Shown piece after piece: positions 31,418 through 41,927 of a stretch of 64,000 bases of DNA. The position numbers were made by a program, and so were the translations under genes. How positions within the stretch are numbered: the first letter of the stretch is position 1; the number at the start of each line of letters is the position of its first letter. This DNA comes from Nocardia jinanensis (GTDB lineage Bacteria > Actinomycetota > Actinomycetes > Mycobacteriales > Mycobacteriaceae), in contig NZ_BMMH01000001.1 in assembly GCF_014645735.1 (NCBI RefSeq), positions 558,001 through 622,000 on the forward strand, written 5' to 3'. The notes below the pieces were generated by a model, which was given only the letters and a program-made list of their open reading frames with translations, searched no databases and was not told the DNA's origin.

Positions 31418-32022
31418 TCATCGTCTCCGGACAACGCGATACGTGCCGCGTCCTCGGCCGACCTCATCACAGAACTCCGTTCGTCCAACCAGCTCTGCAG
31501 GATCGATACAGCAGCCGCCTGATCGATCACCTGCCGCTGTCCGCGCGCTCGAACACCGCTGTCCCGCAGAGCGCGTGCAGCAGACACCGTAGTCAAACGT
31601 TCGTCGGAAAGCCGGATCGGCACTTCGGGCAGCGAGTCGCGCAACCTTCCGGCGAACTCCGTCGCCATCCGCGCGGAGGTCCCCTTCTCGCCGCGCAGTG
31701 TGCGGGGCAGACCGACGATGATCTCCACCGCCTCGTACTCCTGTGCGATGGCCGCTATTCGCGCGATATCGGTTCCCGGACCGGGCCCGGAGCCGCCGGT
31801 GCGGGTATCGCGCCCAGCACCTGGTGAGCGACGCCCGGCCCGGCGGGCTCCGGTATCGCGCGGCACGGTCTCCACCGGTGTCGCCAGAATCCCGTCGGGG
31901 TCACTCGCCGCGACCCCGATCCGGACGCTGCCCACGTCGATCCCCAACCGCCGGCCCCGGCCCGGATCCGAGACGGGGTCGGGCCGGTCGACGAGAGGGT
32001 CGTCCTGCGAGCCCACCGCCAT
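31414..32022 (-). CDS. ruvX: RuvX/YqgF-family RNase H-like protein (putative Holliday junction resolvase)
   Basis: 202 residues. RNase H-fold motifs are [17 protein letters not shown] (Asp29), [31 protein letters not shown] and [15 protein letters not shown]. It probably acts in 16S rRNA maturation, as shown for relatives, although named for resolvase activity. An extra Arg/Gly/Pro-rich insert of about 27 residues (57-83) sits between the second strand and helix, longer than usual. It overlaps alaS by 1 nt and mltG by 4 nt. Confidence 0.92.
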   Translation of the reverse strand: MAVGSQDDPLVDRPDPVSDPGRGRRLGIDVGSVRIGVAASDPDGILATPVETVPRDTGARRAGRRSPGAGRDTRTGGSGPGPGTDIARIAAIAQEYEAVEIIVGLPRTLRGEKGTSARMATEFAGRLRDSLPEVPIRLSDERLTTVSAARALRDSGVRARGQRQVIDQAAAVSILQSWLDERSSVMRSAEDAARIALSGDDE

Positions 32023-34700
32023 CAGCCGGCGTGTGTGCCGATGTGATCACGCACTGCCGCCAGACCCGCCTCGATCCCGGACGGATCCGAGCCCGCGCCC
32101 TGCGCCATCTCCGGCTTGCCGCCGCCACGGCCCGCGATCCGCGGCCCGAAGACGGCTACGAGATCACCTGCGGCGAATCCCAGCGCCTGGGCGGGCTTGT
32201 TGACGGTCACCACGAAGGGCACTTTGCCCTCGTTATTTCCGAGCAACACCACGATGGCGGGGGTGGTGCCCAGCCGCCCGCGGATATCGGTAGCCAAGGT
32301 GCGCAGATCACCGGCCGAGACCCCCTCGGGCGCGGCGGCCGCGACGAGCAACACCTCGCCGATCCGTTCGGCGGCGTCGGCGAAGGCGCCCGCCGAGGAC
32401 AACACCGCGGCGATCTTGGTCCGCTCGAGCTCCTTCTCGGCGACCCGGAGCCGGTCCACCAACTGCTCGACCCGGCCCGGCACCTCGTCGGAGGGGACCT
32501 TCAGCATCGAGGCGACACCGGCGAGCAGCGCCCGCTCCTTGGCCAGGTGCCGGTAGGAGTCCAAGCCGACGAACGCTTCCACGCGGCGTACACCCGAACC
32601 CACCGAGGACTCCCCGAGCAGGGTGATGGGGCCGATCTGCGAGGAGTGGCCCACATGGGTGCCACCGCAGAGTTCCATGGAGAACGGGCCGCCCATTTCG
32701 ACCACGCGCACCCGGTCGCCGTAGTTCTCCCCGAACAGCGCCAGCGCGCCCATCTCCTTGGCCTTGGGCAGATCGGTGACGAAGGTGTTCACCGGGAAAT
32801 CCTCGCCCACGCCGTCGTTGGACACCGCTTCGATATCGGCCTTCTGCTGTTCGGTGAGCTGGCCCTGCCAGTTGAAGTCGAACCGTAGGTATCCCGGTTT
32901 GTTGAGCGAACCGGCCTGGACCGCGTTCGGGCCCAGCACCTGACGCAGCGCCGCGTGCACCATATGGGTACCGGAATGTCCCTGGGTCGCACCGCGCCGC
33001 CAGCCGGGATCGACCTGGGCCAGCACCACATCACCTTCGGTGATCTGTCCCTGTTCCACAGTGCACCGGTGCACCCACAGCTTCTTGGCGATCTTCTGCA
33101 CATCGTTGACGACGAGCTTGGTGCCCGACGCGGTGATGGTGCCGCGGTCGGCGATCTGCCCACCGGATTCCGCGTAGAGCGGGCTGCGATCGAGGATCAC
33201 CTCGATAGGGGTACCCGCCGGCGCGGTCGGCACCCGGACCCCGTCGGAGATCAGGGCCAGCACATGCGCCTCGGAAGTCAGCTCGTCGAATCCGGTGAAC
33301 TCGGTGTCGCCGCGGTCGACCAGGTCCTTGTACACCGACAGATCGGCGTGCGCGTGCTTGCGCGCATGCGCGTCCTCTTTGGCCCGCCGACGCTGTTCGG
33401 CCATCAGGGTGCGGAACCCGTCCTCGTCCACCGACAGTCCGGCCTCCGCGGCCATCTCCAGGGTGAGATCGATCGGGAAACCGTAGGTGTCGTGCAGGGT
33501 GAAGGCGTCGGCACCGGAGATGGTGCCGGTAGCGCCGCGCGGGGTCGCCTCTTTGACCTGATCGGCGGTTTCGTCGAACAGCTTCGACCCGGTGCTCAGC
33601 GTTTTGCGGAACGCCGTCTCCTCGCCGACGGCGACGGTTTCGATCCGCGAATAGTCGGTGGCCAGCTCGGGATACGACGGCGCCATCAGATCGCTCACGA
33701 CCCGCATGAACTCGCTCATCACCGGCTGTTCGGCACCGAGCAGCCGGGCCGAGCGCACGATCCGCCGCAGCAACCGGCGCAGCACATAGCCGCGGCCGTC
33801 GTTACCGGGGTTGACGCCATCGGCGATCAGCATGGCCGAGGTGCGCGCGTGATCGGCGATGACCCGGAATCGCACATCGTCGGCGTGTTCGACACCGTAG
33901 GAGCGGCCGGTGAGTTCCTCGGCCTTGTCGATGATGGGACGCAGCAGATCGGTCTCGTAGACATTGTCGACGCCCTGCAGCACCAGAGCGATGCGCTCGA
34001 CGCCCATACCGGTGTCGATGTTCTTCTTCGGCAGCACACCCACCGGCGGAAAGCCCAGCTTCGGGCTGTCCTCGCCACGGATGTCCTGCATGAAGACCAG
34101 GTTCCAGATCTCCAGGTAACGGTCCTCGTCGGCGACCGGCCCGCCGTCGCGACCGTATTCGGGGCCGCGGTCGTAGTAGATCTCCGAACAGGGCCCACCG
34201 GGACCGGGCACGCCCATATCCCAGTAGTTGTCCTTACCGTCGCGGAACTGGATCCGCTCGTCGGGGATACCGGCCACCCGGCGCCAGATCTCGGCGGCTT
34301 CGGGATCGTCCTGATAGGCGGTGACCCAGATCCGCTCCGGATCGAATCCGTATCCGCCGTCCTCCTGCGAGTCGGTGATCAGCTGCCAGGCGAAGCGGAT
34401 GGCGCCTTCCTTGAAATAATCGCCGAAGGAGAAATTGCCCGCCATCTGGAAGAACGTATTGTGCCGCGTGGTGACGCCGACTTCCTCGATATCACCGGTG
34501 CGCACACATTTCTGCACGCTGGTCGCGCGCGCGAAGGGCGGGGTCTGCTGACCGAGGAAATACGGCTTGAACTGCACCATGCCCGCGTTCACGAACAGCA
34601 GGTTCGGGTCGTCGAGAATCAGCGATGCGCTGGGCACCTCTGTATGCCCGGCACTTACGAAATGGTCCAGGAACCGCCGTCTGATCTCGTGGGTCTGCAC
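32022..34700 (-). CDS. alaS: Alanyl-tRNA synthetase
   Basis: 892 residues with all expected domains. Class II core begins [19 protein letters not shown] with [15 protein letters not shown]. The editing domain has [17 protein letters not shown] and the [13 protein letters not shown] zinc/editing motif. The C-terminal Gly-rich C-Ala domain ends [12 protein letters not shown]. It heads the minus-strand alaS-ruvX-mltG-aroE operon and is separated from rarA by only 36 nt, so it may share rarA's transcript. Confidence 0.98.
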   Translation of the reverse strand: MQTHEIRRRFLDHFVSAGHTEVPSASLILDDPNLLFVNAGMVQFKPYFLGQQTPPFARATSVQKCVRTGDIEEVGVTTRHNTFFQMAGNFSFGDYFKEGAIRFAWQLITDSQEDGGYGFDPERIWVTAYQDDPEAAEIWRRVAGIPDERIQFRDGKDNYWDMGVPGPGGPCSEIYYDRGPEYGRDGGPVADEDRYLEIWNLVFMQDIRGEDSPKLGFPPVGVLPKKNIDTGMGVERIALVLQGVDNVYETDLLRPIIDKAEELTGRSYGVEHADDVRFRVIADHARTSAMLIADGVNPGNDGRGYVLRRLLRRIVRSARLLGAEQPVMSEFMRVVSDLMAPSYPELATDYSRIETVAVGEETAFRKTLSTGSKLFDETADQVKEATPRGATGTISGADAFTLHDTYGFPIDLTLEMAAEAGLSVDEDGFRTLMAEQRRRAKEDAHARKHAHADLSVYKDLVDRGDTEFTGFDELTSEAHVLALISDGVRVPTAPAGTPIEVILDRSPLYAESGGQIADRGTITASGTKLVVNDVQKIAKKLWVHRCTVEQGQITEGDVVLAQVDPGWRRGATQGHSGTHMVHAALRQVLGPNAVQAGSLNKPGYLRFDFNWQGQLTEQQKADIEAVSNDGVGEDFPVNTFVTDLPKAKEMGALALFGENYGDRVRVVEMGGPFSMELCGGTHVGHSSQIGPITLLGESSVGSGVRRVEAFVGLDSYRHLAKERALLAGVASMLKVPSDEVPGRVEQLVDRLRVAEKELERTKIAAVLSSAGAFADAAERIGEVLLVAAAAPEGVSAGDLRTLATDIRGRLGTTPAIVVLLGNNEGKVPFVVTVNKPAQALGFAAGDLVAVFGPRIAGRGGGKPEMAQGAGSDPSGIEAGLAAVRDHIGTHAG

Positions 34701-34736
34701 GAATATCCAGCCTACCGGTGCCGCGCACCCGAATTA

Positions 34737-36113
34737 TCACCGAGCCGGATTTCCGGGCCGCAGACCGCGGACGATCCTGCGCAGCGTACTCACCCTCGGA
34801 CCGACCGCCCGTTCGTGACCGTGGTCGGTGGGGTGGTAGTAGTCCACCCCCACCAGTTCGTCCGGCGGGTACTGCTGGGCGAGCACCCCGTCCGGGGCGT
34901 CGTGCGGGTAGCGGTAGCCCTGGGCGTTACCCAGAAGCTCCGCGCCCGCGTAGTGCCCGTCCCGCAGATGCGCGGGCACCGTCCCCGCCTTCCCGGCGGC
35001 CACATCGGCCATGGCCGCGCCGAGGGCCGCGACCACCGCACCCGATTTCGGCGCGGTCGCCAGATGGATGGTGGCCTGTGCCAGCGCCAGCCTGGCTTCC
35101 GGCAACCCGACCAGCTGCACCACCTGGGCCGCCGCGGTGGCGGTCTGCAAGGCGGTCGGATCGGCCATTCCGACGTCCTCGCTGGCATGGATCATCAGGC
35201 GGCGGGCGATAAAACGCGGATCTTCCCCGGCGGTCAGCATTCGCGCCAGGTAGTGCAGGGCGGCGTCGACATCGGATCCGCGGATGGATTTGATGAACGC
35301 GCTGATCACGTCGTAGTGCTGGTCACCGGCGCGGTCGTAGCGGACGGCCGCCTTGTCGATACTGGCCGCCACCAGGTCGAGGTCCACCGTCCCGTCCAGC
35401 GAGGATTCGGCCGAGGCCTCGAGTGCGGTGAGCGCGCGCCGCGCGTCACCACCGGCGAGGCGGACGATATGGTCGAGTGCCTCGCCGGTGACCGTGTACT
35501 GCCCGTCGAGACCGCGCGGGTCGGCGATGGCCCGGGTGAGAACGGCGCGGATATCGTCGGCCCCGAGCGAATGCAGCTGGAGTACCAGCGACCGGGACAG
35601 CAGCGGCGCGACCACCGAGAACGATGGGTTCTCCGTAGTCGCGCCGACCAGGAGCACGATGCGGTTCTCGACCGCGGCCAGCAGCGCGTCCTGCTGCGTT
35701 TTGGAGAAGCGGTGCACCTCGTCGATGAACAGCACCGTCTGCTCCCCCGCGGTCAGACGCCGCCGCGAGATATCGATGACCGCGCGCACCTCCTTCACCC
35801 CGGCGGACAACGCGGACAGAGCTTCGAACCGGCGGCCGGTGGCATGGGAGATCAGGGATGCGAGAGTTGTCTTCCCGGTACCCGGCGGACCGTAGAGAAG
35901 TACCGAGGCCGCCCCCGACCCTTCGACCAGCCGGCGCAGCGGAGACCCCGGCCCCAGCAGATGCCGCTGACCGACGACCTCGTCGAGCGAGGCGGGCCGC
36001 ATCCGTACCGCGAGCGGTGCGTGCGCCCCACCCTCTCGTGCGGCCTCACCCGCGAAGGCGATATCCGGTGCGCCCGCCCCCGCACCGGGCATCTCGAACA
36101 GACCGTCACTCAT
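34737..36113 (-). CDS. rarA: Replication-associated recombination protein RarA (MgsA/AAA+ clamp-loader-like)
   Basis: Acts at stalled replication forks. It is 458 residues from ATG 36113 ([17 protein letters not shown]). The longer frame upstream runs into the repeat array and is rejected. Walker A is [16 protein letters not shown], Walker [19 protein letters not shown], sensor 1 [12 protein letters not shown] and the Arg finger LSRSLVLQL. The C-terminal tetramerisation domain is intact ([21 protein letters not shown]). It is upstream of alaS with 36 nt between, as in mycobacteria. Confidence 0.95.
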   Translation of the reverse strand: MSDGLFEMPGAGAGAPDIAFAGEAAREGGAHAPLAVRMRPASLDEVVGQRHLLGPGSPLRRLVEGSGAASVLLYGPPGTGKTTLASLISHATGRRFEALSALSAGVKEVRAVIDISRRRLTAGEQTVLFIDEVHRFSKTQQDALLAAVENRIVLLVGATTENPSFSVVAPLLSRSLVLQLHSLGADDIRAVLTRAIADPRGLDGQYTVTGEALDHIVRLAGGDARRALTALEASAESSLDGTVDLDLVAASIDKAAVRYDRAGDQHYDVISAFIKSIRGSDVDAALHYLARMLTAGEDPRFIARRLMIHASEDVGMADPTALQTATAAAQVVQLVGLPEARLALAQATIHLATAPKSGAVVAALGAAMADVAAGKAGTVPAHLRDGHYAGAELLGNAQGYRYPHDAPDGVLAQQYPPDELVGVDYYHPTDHGHERAVGPRVSTLRRIVRGLRPGNPAR

Positions 36114-36176
36114 GCTGCGACCGTACCGCCCACCGCCGACACCCCTCCGCCGTGCGTACGCCTCGATGCCGCCCTG

Positions 36177-36590
36177 GTTGTGGGGCGACGAAGCGAAGGA
36201 GCACAGCGACCGATCGCGTGGAGTCGGCCGTCCGGAGACCGGCGACCATCCCGAGCACTGAAGACTCGCGATCCTACCGAGGCCGGTCGAGGCGCCCCTA
36301 TGCCTACACCTTCCGTCCACTCCGGACGGTCCACCTCCGTAAGCGGGGCCCGCCCCGGTTCTGCAGCGACGAAGCGAAGGAGCACAGCGACCGAGCGCAT
36401 GCAGTCGGCCACCCATAGATAGCCGAGCATCGAGCACTCACAGAGTCGTAAGCCCCCAGGCTGAAGCTGCACATACACGAACCTTCCGTCCACTCCAGAG
36501 GGTCCACCTCAACGGCGGGGCCCGCCCCGGTTCTGGAGCGACGAAGCGAAGGAGCGCAGCGACCGAGCGAAGGAGTGAAGAACCGGGGTT
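36177..36590. repeat. Imperfect tandem repeat, ~175-180 bp, two full copies plus a partial third
   Basis: The core GCGACGAAGCGAAGGAGC occurs at 36185, 36366 and 36538. Each is followed by CAGCGACCG. Copies one and two go on with GTCGGCC, then CGAGCACT, then a shared block CCTTCCGTCCACTCC followed by GGTCCACCTC and GGGGCCCGCCCCGGTT. Spacing is 181 and 172 bp. The third copy ends after the GCGAAGGAG tract. Short frames inside it give repeated peptides but no credible gene. It fills the space between rarA and the frameshifted phosphotransferase. Confidence 0.85.
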
Positions 36591-36605
36591 GATAGGGCCC
36601 CGCCA

Positions 36606-36624
36606 GCGGCGCCGAAGGCGCCGC
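36606..36624 (-). terminator. Hairpin after the phosphotransferase gene
   Basis: GCGGCGCC-GAA-GGCGCCGC, a perfect 8-bp GC-only stem with a 3-nt loop, 14 nt downstream of the minus-strand stop at 36638. TTTATTT precedes it in the direction of transcription but no T-run follows. A related loop (GCGCCGAAGGCGC) sits in the long palindrome at 7562. Confidence 0.55.
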
Positions 36625-36637
36625 AAATAAACACAGC

Positions 36638-37805
36638 TCAGCTGAAGTGTTCGTCGAGGACCGCGCAGACCGCTTCGGCGAAATCGCCGACGGCGTCGTT
36701 GCCGAGGCATCGCGCGTCTTCGGCCAGAGCGGCCCACCTGTTGAGCAGTGCGTCCGATCGCGGCACCGACAGCCCGTGTTCGCGGGCGGCGGCGATGCGC
36801 GCGTGATCGGCCGGCAGGAACCAGTAGGTGCTGAGCCAAACCCAGATCAACCGGGCTTCGAGGATTTTGTCCGCGAGTAGTGCGTCGTCGGCGAGGGCGG
36901 GCCAGACACCGACCACTTCGGCGCGCCAGGCCTCCACCATCTGCAGAGCGCGCTCGCGGGAGAGTTCGATATCGCACAGGCATCCGGGGAAGGAGACCAG
37001 TGCGTAGGCGATATCGAGGGTGGCGTCCCGGAATCCGCCCCATTCGTAGTCGAGGATGCGGGCGCCCTCTTCATTGAGGATCACATTGTCCGGGCACAGG
37101 TCCGAAGGGCTGAAGGCACGGAACCGGCCGCCGGTGAACAGTCGCGCGCCGTGCGCGATCTGTTCGCTCACCTCGTCGGGGATTTCCATCCCGAGTTCGC
37201 GGTGCAGCAGGGCCGGCATCTCCGTGACGGCGGCCTCGGCTTGCTGGGCGATTCCGTCGACCCGGTGCACCACGTCGACCCGGCGCAGCAGCGCCACGAA
37301 ATCGGGTTCGCGCCCGACGGTCGCGGCGTGCATCCGGCCGAGGGCCTGCGCGAACGCCATCATGGCGTTGCGGGTGGCCGGTTCGATGCCGGAACTCAGC
37401 ACATCGGTGAGTTTGGTGTTCTCCCCCCAGGTCGCTGAGGACGAGTAGGCGATCGGGCAGGTTGTGCGCGATGAGGTAGGCGCCGGGGCGCTCAGCGCGG
37501 CTCAGCGCGGTGGTGAACTGGTAGGACACCGCTTCCCGGAGGAATGCCGAATCGACGCTGGCGACGCCGGGGGTGACGGTGACATGCTTCGGGTCCGATA
37601 CCGACCCGCGCACCTGCTTGATGATCAGGGTGCGGGGTAGGGAGAAGGCGTTCTCGGCGACCCGGACACGTAGAACGGTCGTCCGTCCGCTACCGCTGAG
37701 TTCGGTGGGGTCGCTCAGCTTCACCGGAGCACCCATTCGCTTTGTGAGCAACTGCTGTGCTGCGGATACGACTTCGGTGGCTCGTTCGGCCAGTAGTGCA
37801 GTCAT
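36638..37805 (-). pseudogene. Aminoglycoside phosphotransferase-like gene broken by one-base frameshift
   Basis: Two frames make one protein. Residues 1-126 (37805 to about 37425) run MTALLAERATEVVSAAQQLL to LVLSDLGG. The rest continues in another frame as ENTKLTDVLSSGIEPATRNA to the stop at 36638. The break is at six C's (37423-37428); five would restore SDLGENTKL and a single frame of about 388 residues. The kinase-like catalytic part reads FSPSDLCPDNVIL and ILDYEWGGFRDATLD, an APH-type loop with Ser where the usual His stands. It could be a recent mutation or a sequencing error in the homopolymer. Confidence 0.85.
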
Positions 37806-37996
37806 CGCATTTCAAGTTACTCGCATTCGGTCACTTCTAGCGAGCGGTTGAACAACCTTTCCGTGTCGGTCGGCGTGTCCGCTGGGTTCCCCGCCGTGTG
37901 ACCGGCCTGCTTGACACCGCTGGGCGGGTCGGGTTTTCTCGATCTGAACTGCTGTGCGCCACACCGGAAACCAGTTGCGTCGAAAGGTATGCCAGC

Positions 37997-39007
37997 GTGA
38001 CCGACACACCGCGTTCCGTCCCGGTCTCTCCCGGCGATCCGGCCACGGCAGGCAAACAACCTCCGGCACCGGACGCCCCGCGGCCTGCCGCACCGGCCGA
38101 ATCCGGCAGCGCCGTGGTGAGCAGCGACACCCCACTGCCCGGCGCGCCGCCACCGGCGGGCAAACCGGCCGCGACCGCGGAGGAGGTATCCGGCGCGCCA
38201 CGCTACACCCCGCCGCCAGAGCCCGCCGGATCCGGTGCACCCGCACCCGGTAACCGGGGTACCACCCCGTACGACGCCACGGAAACCGGCGTGGCCCCCG
38301 GACAGCCTGTGTACGGCCCACCCGGCACCGGACCGGACCCGAACACACAGGTCTACGGGCATCAGATGTACGGCACGGGAATCCCCGGCCGCCTCGATAT
38401 CGGGCACGCGCTCAGCTACGGCCTGGAGAAATTCAAGCTCAACCCCGGTCCGTGGGTCGCGGTCACCTCCCTCGGACTGATCATCTACCTGGTGTTCTAT
38501 CTGGTCGTCCGCGTCGTGGAGCCGAGCTCGGTGCTGGGCCTGTTCGTGATCTTCGCCGCGGTCATGGCCGGATTGTGGCTGCTGCAGGCCGCCATGGTCC
38601 GCGGCGCCCTCTACGAAACCGACGGCTACCGTCCGGGTTTCGGCTCGTATTTCTACCTGGGCAGTATGGCGAACGCGTTCCTGACCGCACTGCTGGCCTT
38701 TCTCGCCACCACCCTCGCCTCGGCCCTGTGCCTGATTCCCGGGATCGTGGTGGGAATCGGCTGCATGTTCTCGCTGCATTTCGCGATCGAGCAGGGACAG
38801 AGCCCGGTGGAGGCGATCAAATCCAGTTTCCTGCTGGTGTTGCGCGATCCGTGGCGGGTGCTGCTGTTGGTGCTGACCGTGGTCGCGGTGACGGCATTGG
38901 GCCTGTTGGCGTGCGGATTCGGCCTGTTGGCCGCGGGCCCGGTGGCGGTGATAGCGGTCACCTACGCGTATCGCACGCTCACCGGAGGCCCGGTTTCGCC
39001 GGTATAG
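37997..39007 (+). CDS. Proline-rich integral membrane protein (Rv2560-like)
   Basis: 336 residues from GTG 37997 (VTDTPRSVPVSPGDPATAG), nine nt after AAAGG; a longer frame to 37898 has no ribosome site. The first ~130 residues are Pro/Ala/Gly/Thr-rich and probably disordered in the cytoplasm. A membrane domain of about five segments follows (WVAVTSLGLIIYLVFYLVV, LGLFVIFAAVMAGLWLL, FLTALLAFLATTLASALCLI, VLLLVLTVVAVTALGLLA). M. tuberculosis has a proline/glycine-rich membrane protein (Rv2560) beside its rarA homologue. Function unknown. Confidence 0.82.
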   Translation: MTDTPRSVPVSPGDPATAGKQPPAPDAPRPAAPAESGSAVVSSDTPLPGAPPPAGKPAATAEEVSGAPRYTPPPEPAGSGAPAPGNRGTTPYDATETGVAPGQPVYGPPGTGPDPNTQVYGHQMYGTGIPGRLDIGHALSYGLEKFKLNPGPWVAVTSLGLIIYLVFYLVVRVVEPSSVLGLFVIFAAVMAGLWLLQAAMVRGALYETDGYRPGFGSYFYLGSMANAFLTALLAFLATTLASALCLIPGIVVGIGCMFSLHFAIEQGQSPVEAIKSSFLLVLRDPWRVLLLVLTVVAVTALGLLACGFGLLAAGPVAVIAVTYAYRTLTGGPVSPV

Positions 39008-39013
39008 CGGGAG

Positions 39014-40837
39014 CTACGCGCCGCCGGCCTTGGCCGGCGCCTGCGCCACGCCGTTGGCCTCGGCCACCTTCCCCTTCGGCTGGGGTACGGCGTCCAGACC
39101 GGCTTCTTTGCGCTGCTGTGCGGTGATCGGAGCCGGCGCGTCGGTGAGCGGATCGACGCCGCCACCGGTCTTCGGAAACGCGATCACCTCGCGAATGGAG
39201 TCCAGCCCGGCCAGCAGTGCGACGATCCGGTCCCAGCCGAAAGCGATTCCGCCGTGCGGCGGGGCGCCGAAGGCGAACGCGTCGAGCAGGAAGCCGAATT
39301 TCTCCTGCGCCTCGTCCTCGCTGATGCCCATCACCTTGAACACGCGTTCCTGCACGTCCTTGCGATGGATACGGATACTGCCGCCGCCGATCTCGTTGCC
39401 GTTGCAGACGATGTCGTACGCGTAGGCGAGCGCATTGCCGGGATCGGTGTCGAAGGTGTCCTGCGATTCCGGCTTCGGCGAGGTGAACGCGTGATGCACC
39501 GCCGTCCACACCGAGTATCCCAGCGCCACATCGCCGCTGGCGGTCGCGTCGGCGGCCGGTTCGAACAGCGGGGCGTCCACGATCCACACGAACGACCACG
39601 CGTTCTCATCGATCAGCCCGGTCCGGTGCGCGATCTCCGAGCGCGCCGCACCCAGCAGCGCGCGCTGCGCCTTGGCCGGACCCGCGGCGAAGAACACACA
39701 GTCACCCGGCACGGCGCCGACATGCGCGGCCAGTCCCGCGCGTTCGTCGTCGGTGAGGTTCTTGGCCACCGGACCGCTGAGCGTGCCGTCCTCGCCGACC
39801 AGCACGTACGCCAGACCTTTGGCCCCCCGCTGTTTCGCCCAATCCTGCCAGGCATCGAGCTGGCGCCGCGGCTGGCTCGCCCCGCCCGGCATGACGACCG
39901 CGCCCACATAGGGCGCCTGGAACACCCGGAACGGCGTGTTCGCGAAGTATTCGGTGCATTCGGTGATCTCCACCCCGAAGCGGAGGTCCGGTTTATCACT
40001 ACCGAAGCGCCGCATGGCCTCGGCGTAGGTCATATGCGGGATCGGTGTGGGGATGTGATAGCCGATGAGTTCCCACAGCGCCACCAGGACGTCCTCGGCC
40101 AGCAGGATGACGTCCTCCTGGCGTACGAAGCTCATCTCCAGGTCGAGCTGGGTGAACTCGGGCTGGCGGTCGGCGCGGAAGTCCTCGTCGCGGTAGCAGC
40201 GCGCGATCTGGAAGTACCGTTCGATACCACCCACCATGAGCAACTGTTTGAACAGCTGCGGGCTCTGCGGCAGTGCGTAGAAGCTACCGGGCTGCAGCCG
40301 GGCCGGCACCAGGAAGTCGCGGGCACCCTCCGGGGTCGAGCGGGTCAGGGTCGGGGTTTCGACCTCGACGAACTCGTGCCGCGCGAGCACCGAGCGGGCT
40401 GCGGCATTGACCCTGGACCGCAGCCGGATGGCGTGGGCGGGAGCCTCGCGGCGCAGATCCAGATAGCGGTACCGGAGCCGGGCCTCCTCGCCGGGCTGCT
40501 CGTCGAGCTGGAACGGCAGCGGCGCGCTCTCGTTGAGCACCTCGAGTTCTTTGACATCGACCTCGATCGCGCCGGTCGGCAGTTCCGGGTTCTCGTTGCC
40601 CTCTGGGCGCTGTTCGACCACGCCGACGATCCGCACGCAGTATTCCGCCCGCAGCCGGTGCGACTGCTCGGCCGCCGGCCCTTCGCGGAACACCGCCTGC
40701 GCCACGCCGGAGGCATCGCGCAAGTCGATGAAGATCACGCCACCGTGGTCACGCCGCCGTGCCACCCAACCGGAGAGGGTAACGGTCTGACCGGCCTGTT
40801 CACTTCGCAATGAACCGGCCAAGTGGGTGCGCAGCAC
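39014..40837 (-). CDS. aspS: Aspartyl-tRNA synthetase (bacterial type)
   Basis: 607 residues from GTG 40837 ([21 protein letters not shown]), six nt after AAAGGA. The longer frame to 41230 is antisense to the metallopeptidase. The OB-fold anticodon domain has [21 protein letters not shown]. Class II motif 2 is [22 protein letters not shown], and motif 3 [16 protein letters not shown]. The GAD insertion of bacterial AspRS is present. The Ala/Lys-rich end is short. Whether it is non-discriminating depends on gatCAB elsewhere. Confidence 0.97.
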   Translation of the reverse strand: MLRTHLAGSLRSEQAGQTVTLSGWVARRRDHGGVIFIDLRDASGVAQAVFREGPAAEQSHRLRAEYCVRIVGVVEQRPEGNENPELPTGAIEVDVKELEVLNESAPLPFQLDEQPGEEARLRYRYLDLRREAPAHAIRLRSRVNAAARSVLARHEFVEVETPTLTRSTPEGARDFLVPARLQPGSFYALPQSPQLFKQLLMVGGIERYFQIARCYRDEDFRADRQPEFTQLDLEMSFVRQEDVILLAEDVLVALWELIGYHIPTPIPHMTYAEAMRRFGSDKPDLRFGVEITECTEYFANTPFRVFQAPYVGAVVMPGGASQPRRQLDAWQDWAKQRGAKGLAYVLVGEDGTLSGPVAKNLTDDERAGLAAHVGAVPGDCVFFAAGPAKAQRALLGAARSEIAHRTGLIDENAWSFVWIVDAPLFEPAADATASGDVALGYSVWTAVHHAFTSPKPESQDTFDTDPGNALAYAYDIVCNGNEIGGGSIRIHRKDVQERVFKVMGISEDEAQEKFGFLLDAFAFGAPPHGGIAFGWDRIVALLAGLDSIREVIAFPKTGGGVDPLTDAPAPITAQQRKEAGLDAVPQPKGKVAEANGVAQAPAKAGGA

Positions 40838-40982
40838 GGTATTCCTTTCGACGGTCGGAGCACACCGGGACGGCCTCCGGATGCGGTTGCCATCGTAGTG
40901 GGCCCCGCCGAGCGGACGTAAACGGATATATTGCGAGCACCCGAGCACGCCGCGGCGAACACGTTCACAGACAGGATCAGCG

Positions 40983-41909
40983 ATGACCTTCAACGAGCGG
41001 ATCCAGATCGACCCCGGCCGCGCCTCTTCCGGCCCAGGCCCGGGCCGGGGCGGAAAACTCGCTCTCGGCGGCGGCGCCGGCGGTTTGATCGTCCTGGTGC
41101 TCGCCCTGCTGATGGGCGGGGACCCGGGTTCGCTCCTCGGCCAGTTCACCGGCGCCGAGGATCCGCAACTGGGGACCAGCGAGACGGCCGGCACGCCGGA
41201 GCACTGCCGCACCGGCGCGGACGCCAACACCTACGTGGACTGCCGGGTGGTGCTCACCGCGCAGAGTCTGGACGCGGTCTGGTCGGAGGCACTCCCCGAG
41301 CAGACCGGCACCGCATACGTTGCGCCCGGAATCCGCTTGTTCACCGGCGGCGTCTCCACCGGCTGCGGATACGCCACCAGCGAGGTGGGGCCGTTCTACT
41401 GCCCCACCGATCGGACCGCTTATTTCGATGTCGGTTTCTTCCAGGAGCTGGTCGACCGGTTCGGCGCCACCGGCGGCCCGCTCGCGCAGGAGTACGTGGT
41501 GGCACATGAGGTGGGCCACCACATCCAGAATCTGCTCGGCGATATCGGCCGGGCCCAGCAGGACCCCAAGGGTCCCCGGTCCGGCGCGGTGCGCACCGAA
41601 CTCCAGGCCGACTGCTACGCGGGTCTCTGGGCCCACTTCGCGGACAAGACCCCGGCGCCGGGTTCGGATACACCTTTTCTGGTGCCGCTCGGCGATACCG
41701 ATATCCAGGACGCGCTCTCGGCCGCGTCCGCGGTCGGTGACGACCGGATCCAGGAGGCCGCCCACGGCCGGGTGAACCCGGAGGCGTGGACGCACGGCGC
41801 CTCCGTACAGCGCCAGAAATGGTTCCTCACCGGGTACCGCACCGGCGAGGTATCGGCCTGCGACACCTACTCGGCTGCCGACCTGAACAATCCGGCGGGT
41901 CTGCGCTGA
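40983..41909 (+). CDS. Neutral zinc metallopeptidase (YpfJ-like, Rv2575-like)
   Basis: 308 residues. One Gly-rich linker and a transmembrane segment (~33-45, [13 protein letters not shown]) precede an exported domain. The zinc motif HEVGH is at 175-179, followed by [14 protein letters not shown], whose Glu completes the site as in the YpfJ/M. tuberculosis Rv2575 family. Four or more Cys in the outer domain could form disulfides (EHCRTG, VDCRVV, GCGYA, FYCPT). It starts 145 bp from aspS, divergently, as in related genomes. Substrate unknown. Confidence 0.9.
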   Translation: MTFNERIQIDPGRASSGPGPGRGGKLALGGGAGGLIVLVLALLMGGDPGSLLGQFTGAEDPQLGTSETAGTPEHCRTGADANTYVDCRVVLTAQSLDAVWSEALPEQTGTAYVAPGIRLFTGGVSTGCGYATSEVGPFYCPTDRTAYFDVGFFQELVDRFGATGGPLAQEYVVAHEVGHHIQNLLGDIGRAQQDPKGPRSGAVRTELQADCYAGLWAHFADKTPAPGSDTPFLVPLGDTDIQDALSAASAVGDDRIQEAAHGRVNPEAWTHGASVQRQKWFLTGYRTGEVSACDTYSAADLNNPAGLR

Positions 41910-41927
41910 CCCGCCGGACCCGATGCG

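Noticed and set aside
32955..36422. Plus-strand open frame of 1155 codons
   Set aside because: It runs antisense through alaS and rarA. Composition is His/Gln/Arg-heavy without domains, the usual shadow in high-GC DNA.
36114..36437. Upstream extension of rarA by 108 codons
   Set aside because: The extension is translated from the tandem repeat; homologues begin near [12 protein letters not shown].
36177..36590. CRISPR-like spacing of repeats
   Set aside because: Only three cores about 175 bp apart, with conserved material between them and no cas genes. It is a tandem repeat.
40838..41230. Upstream extension of aspS
   Set aside because: Antisense to the zinc metallopeptidase; GTG 40837 has AAAGGA and matches the family start.
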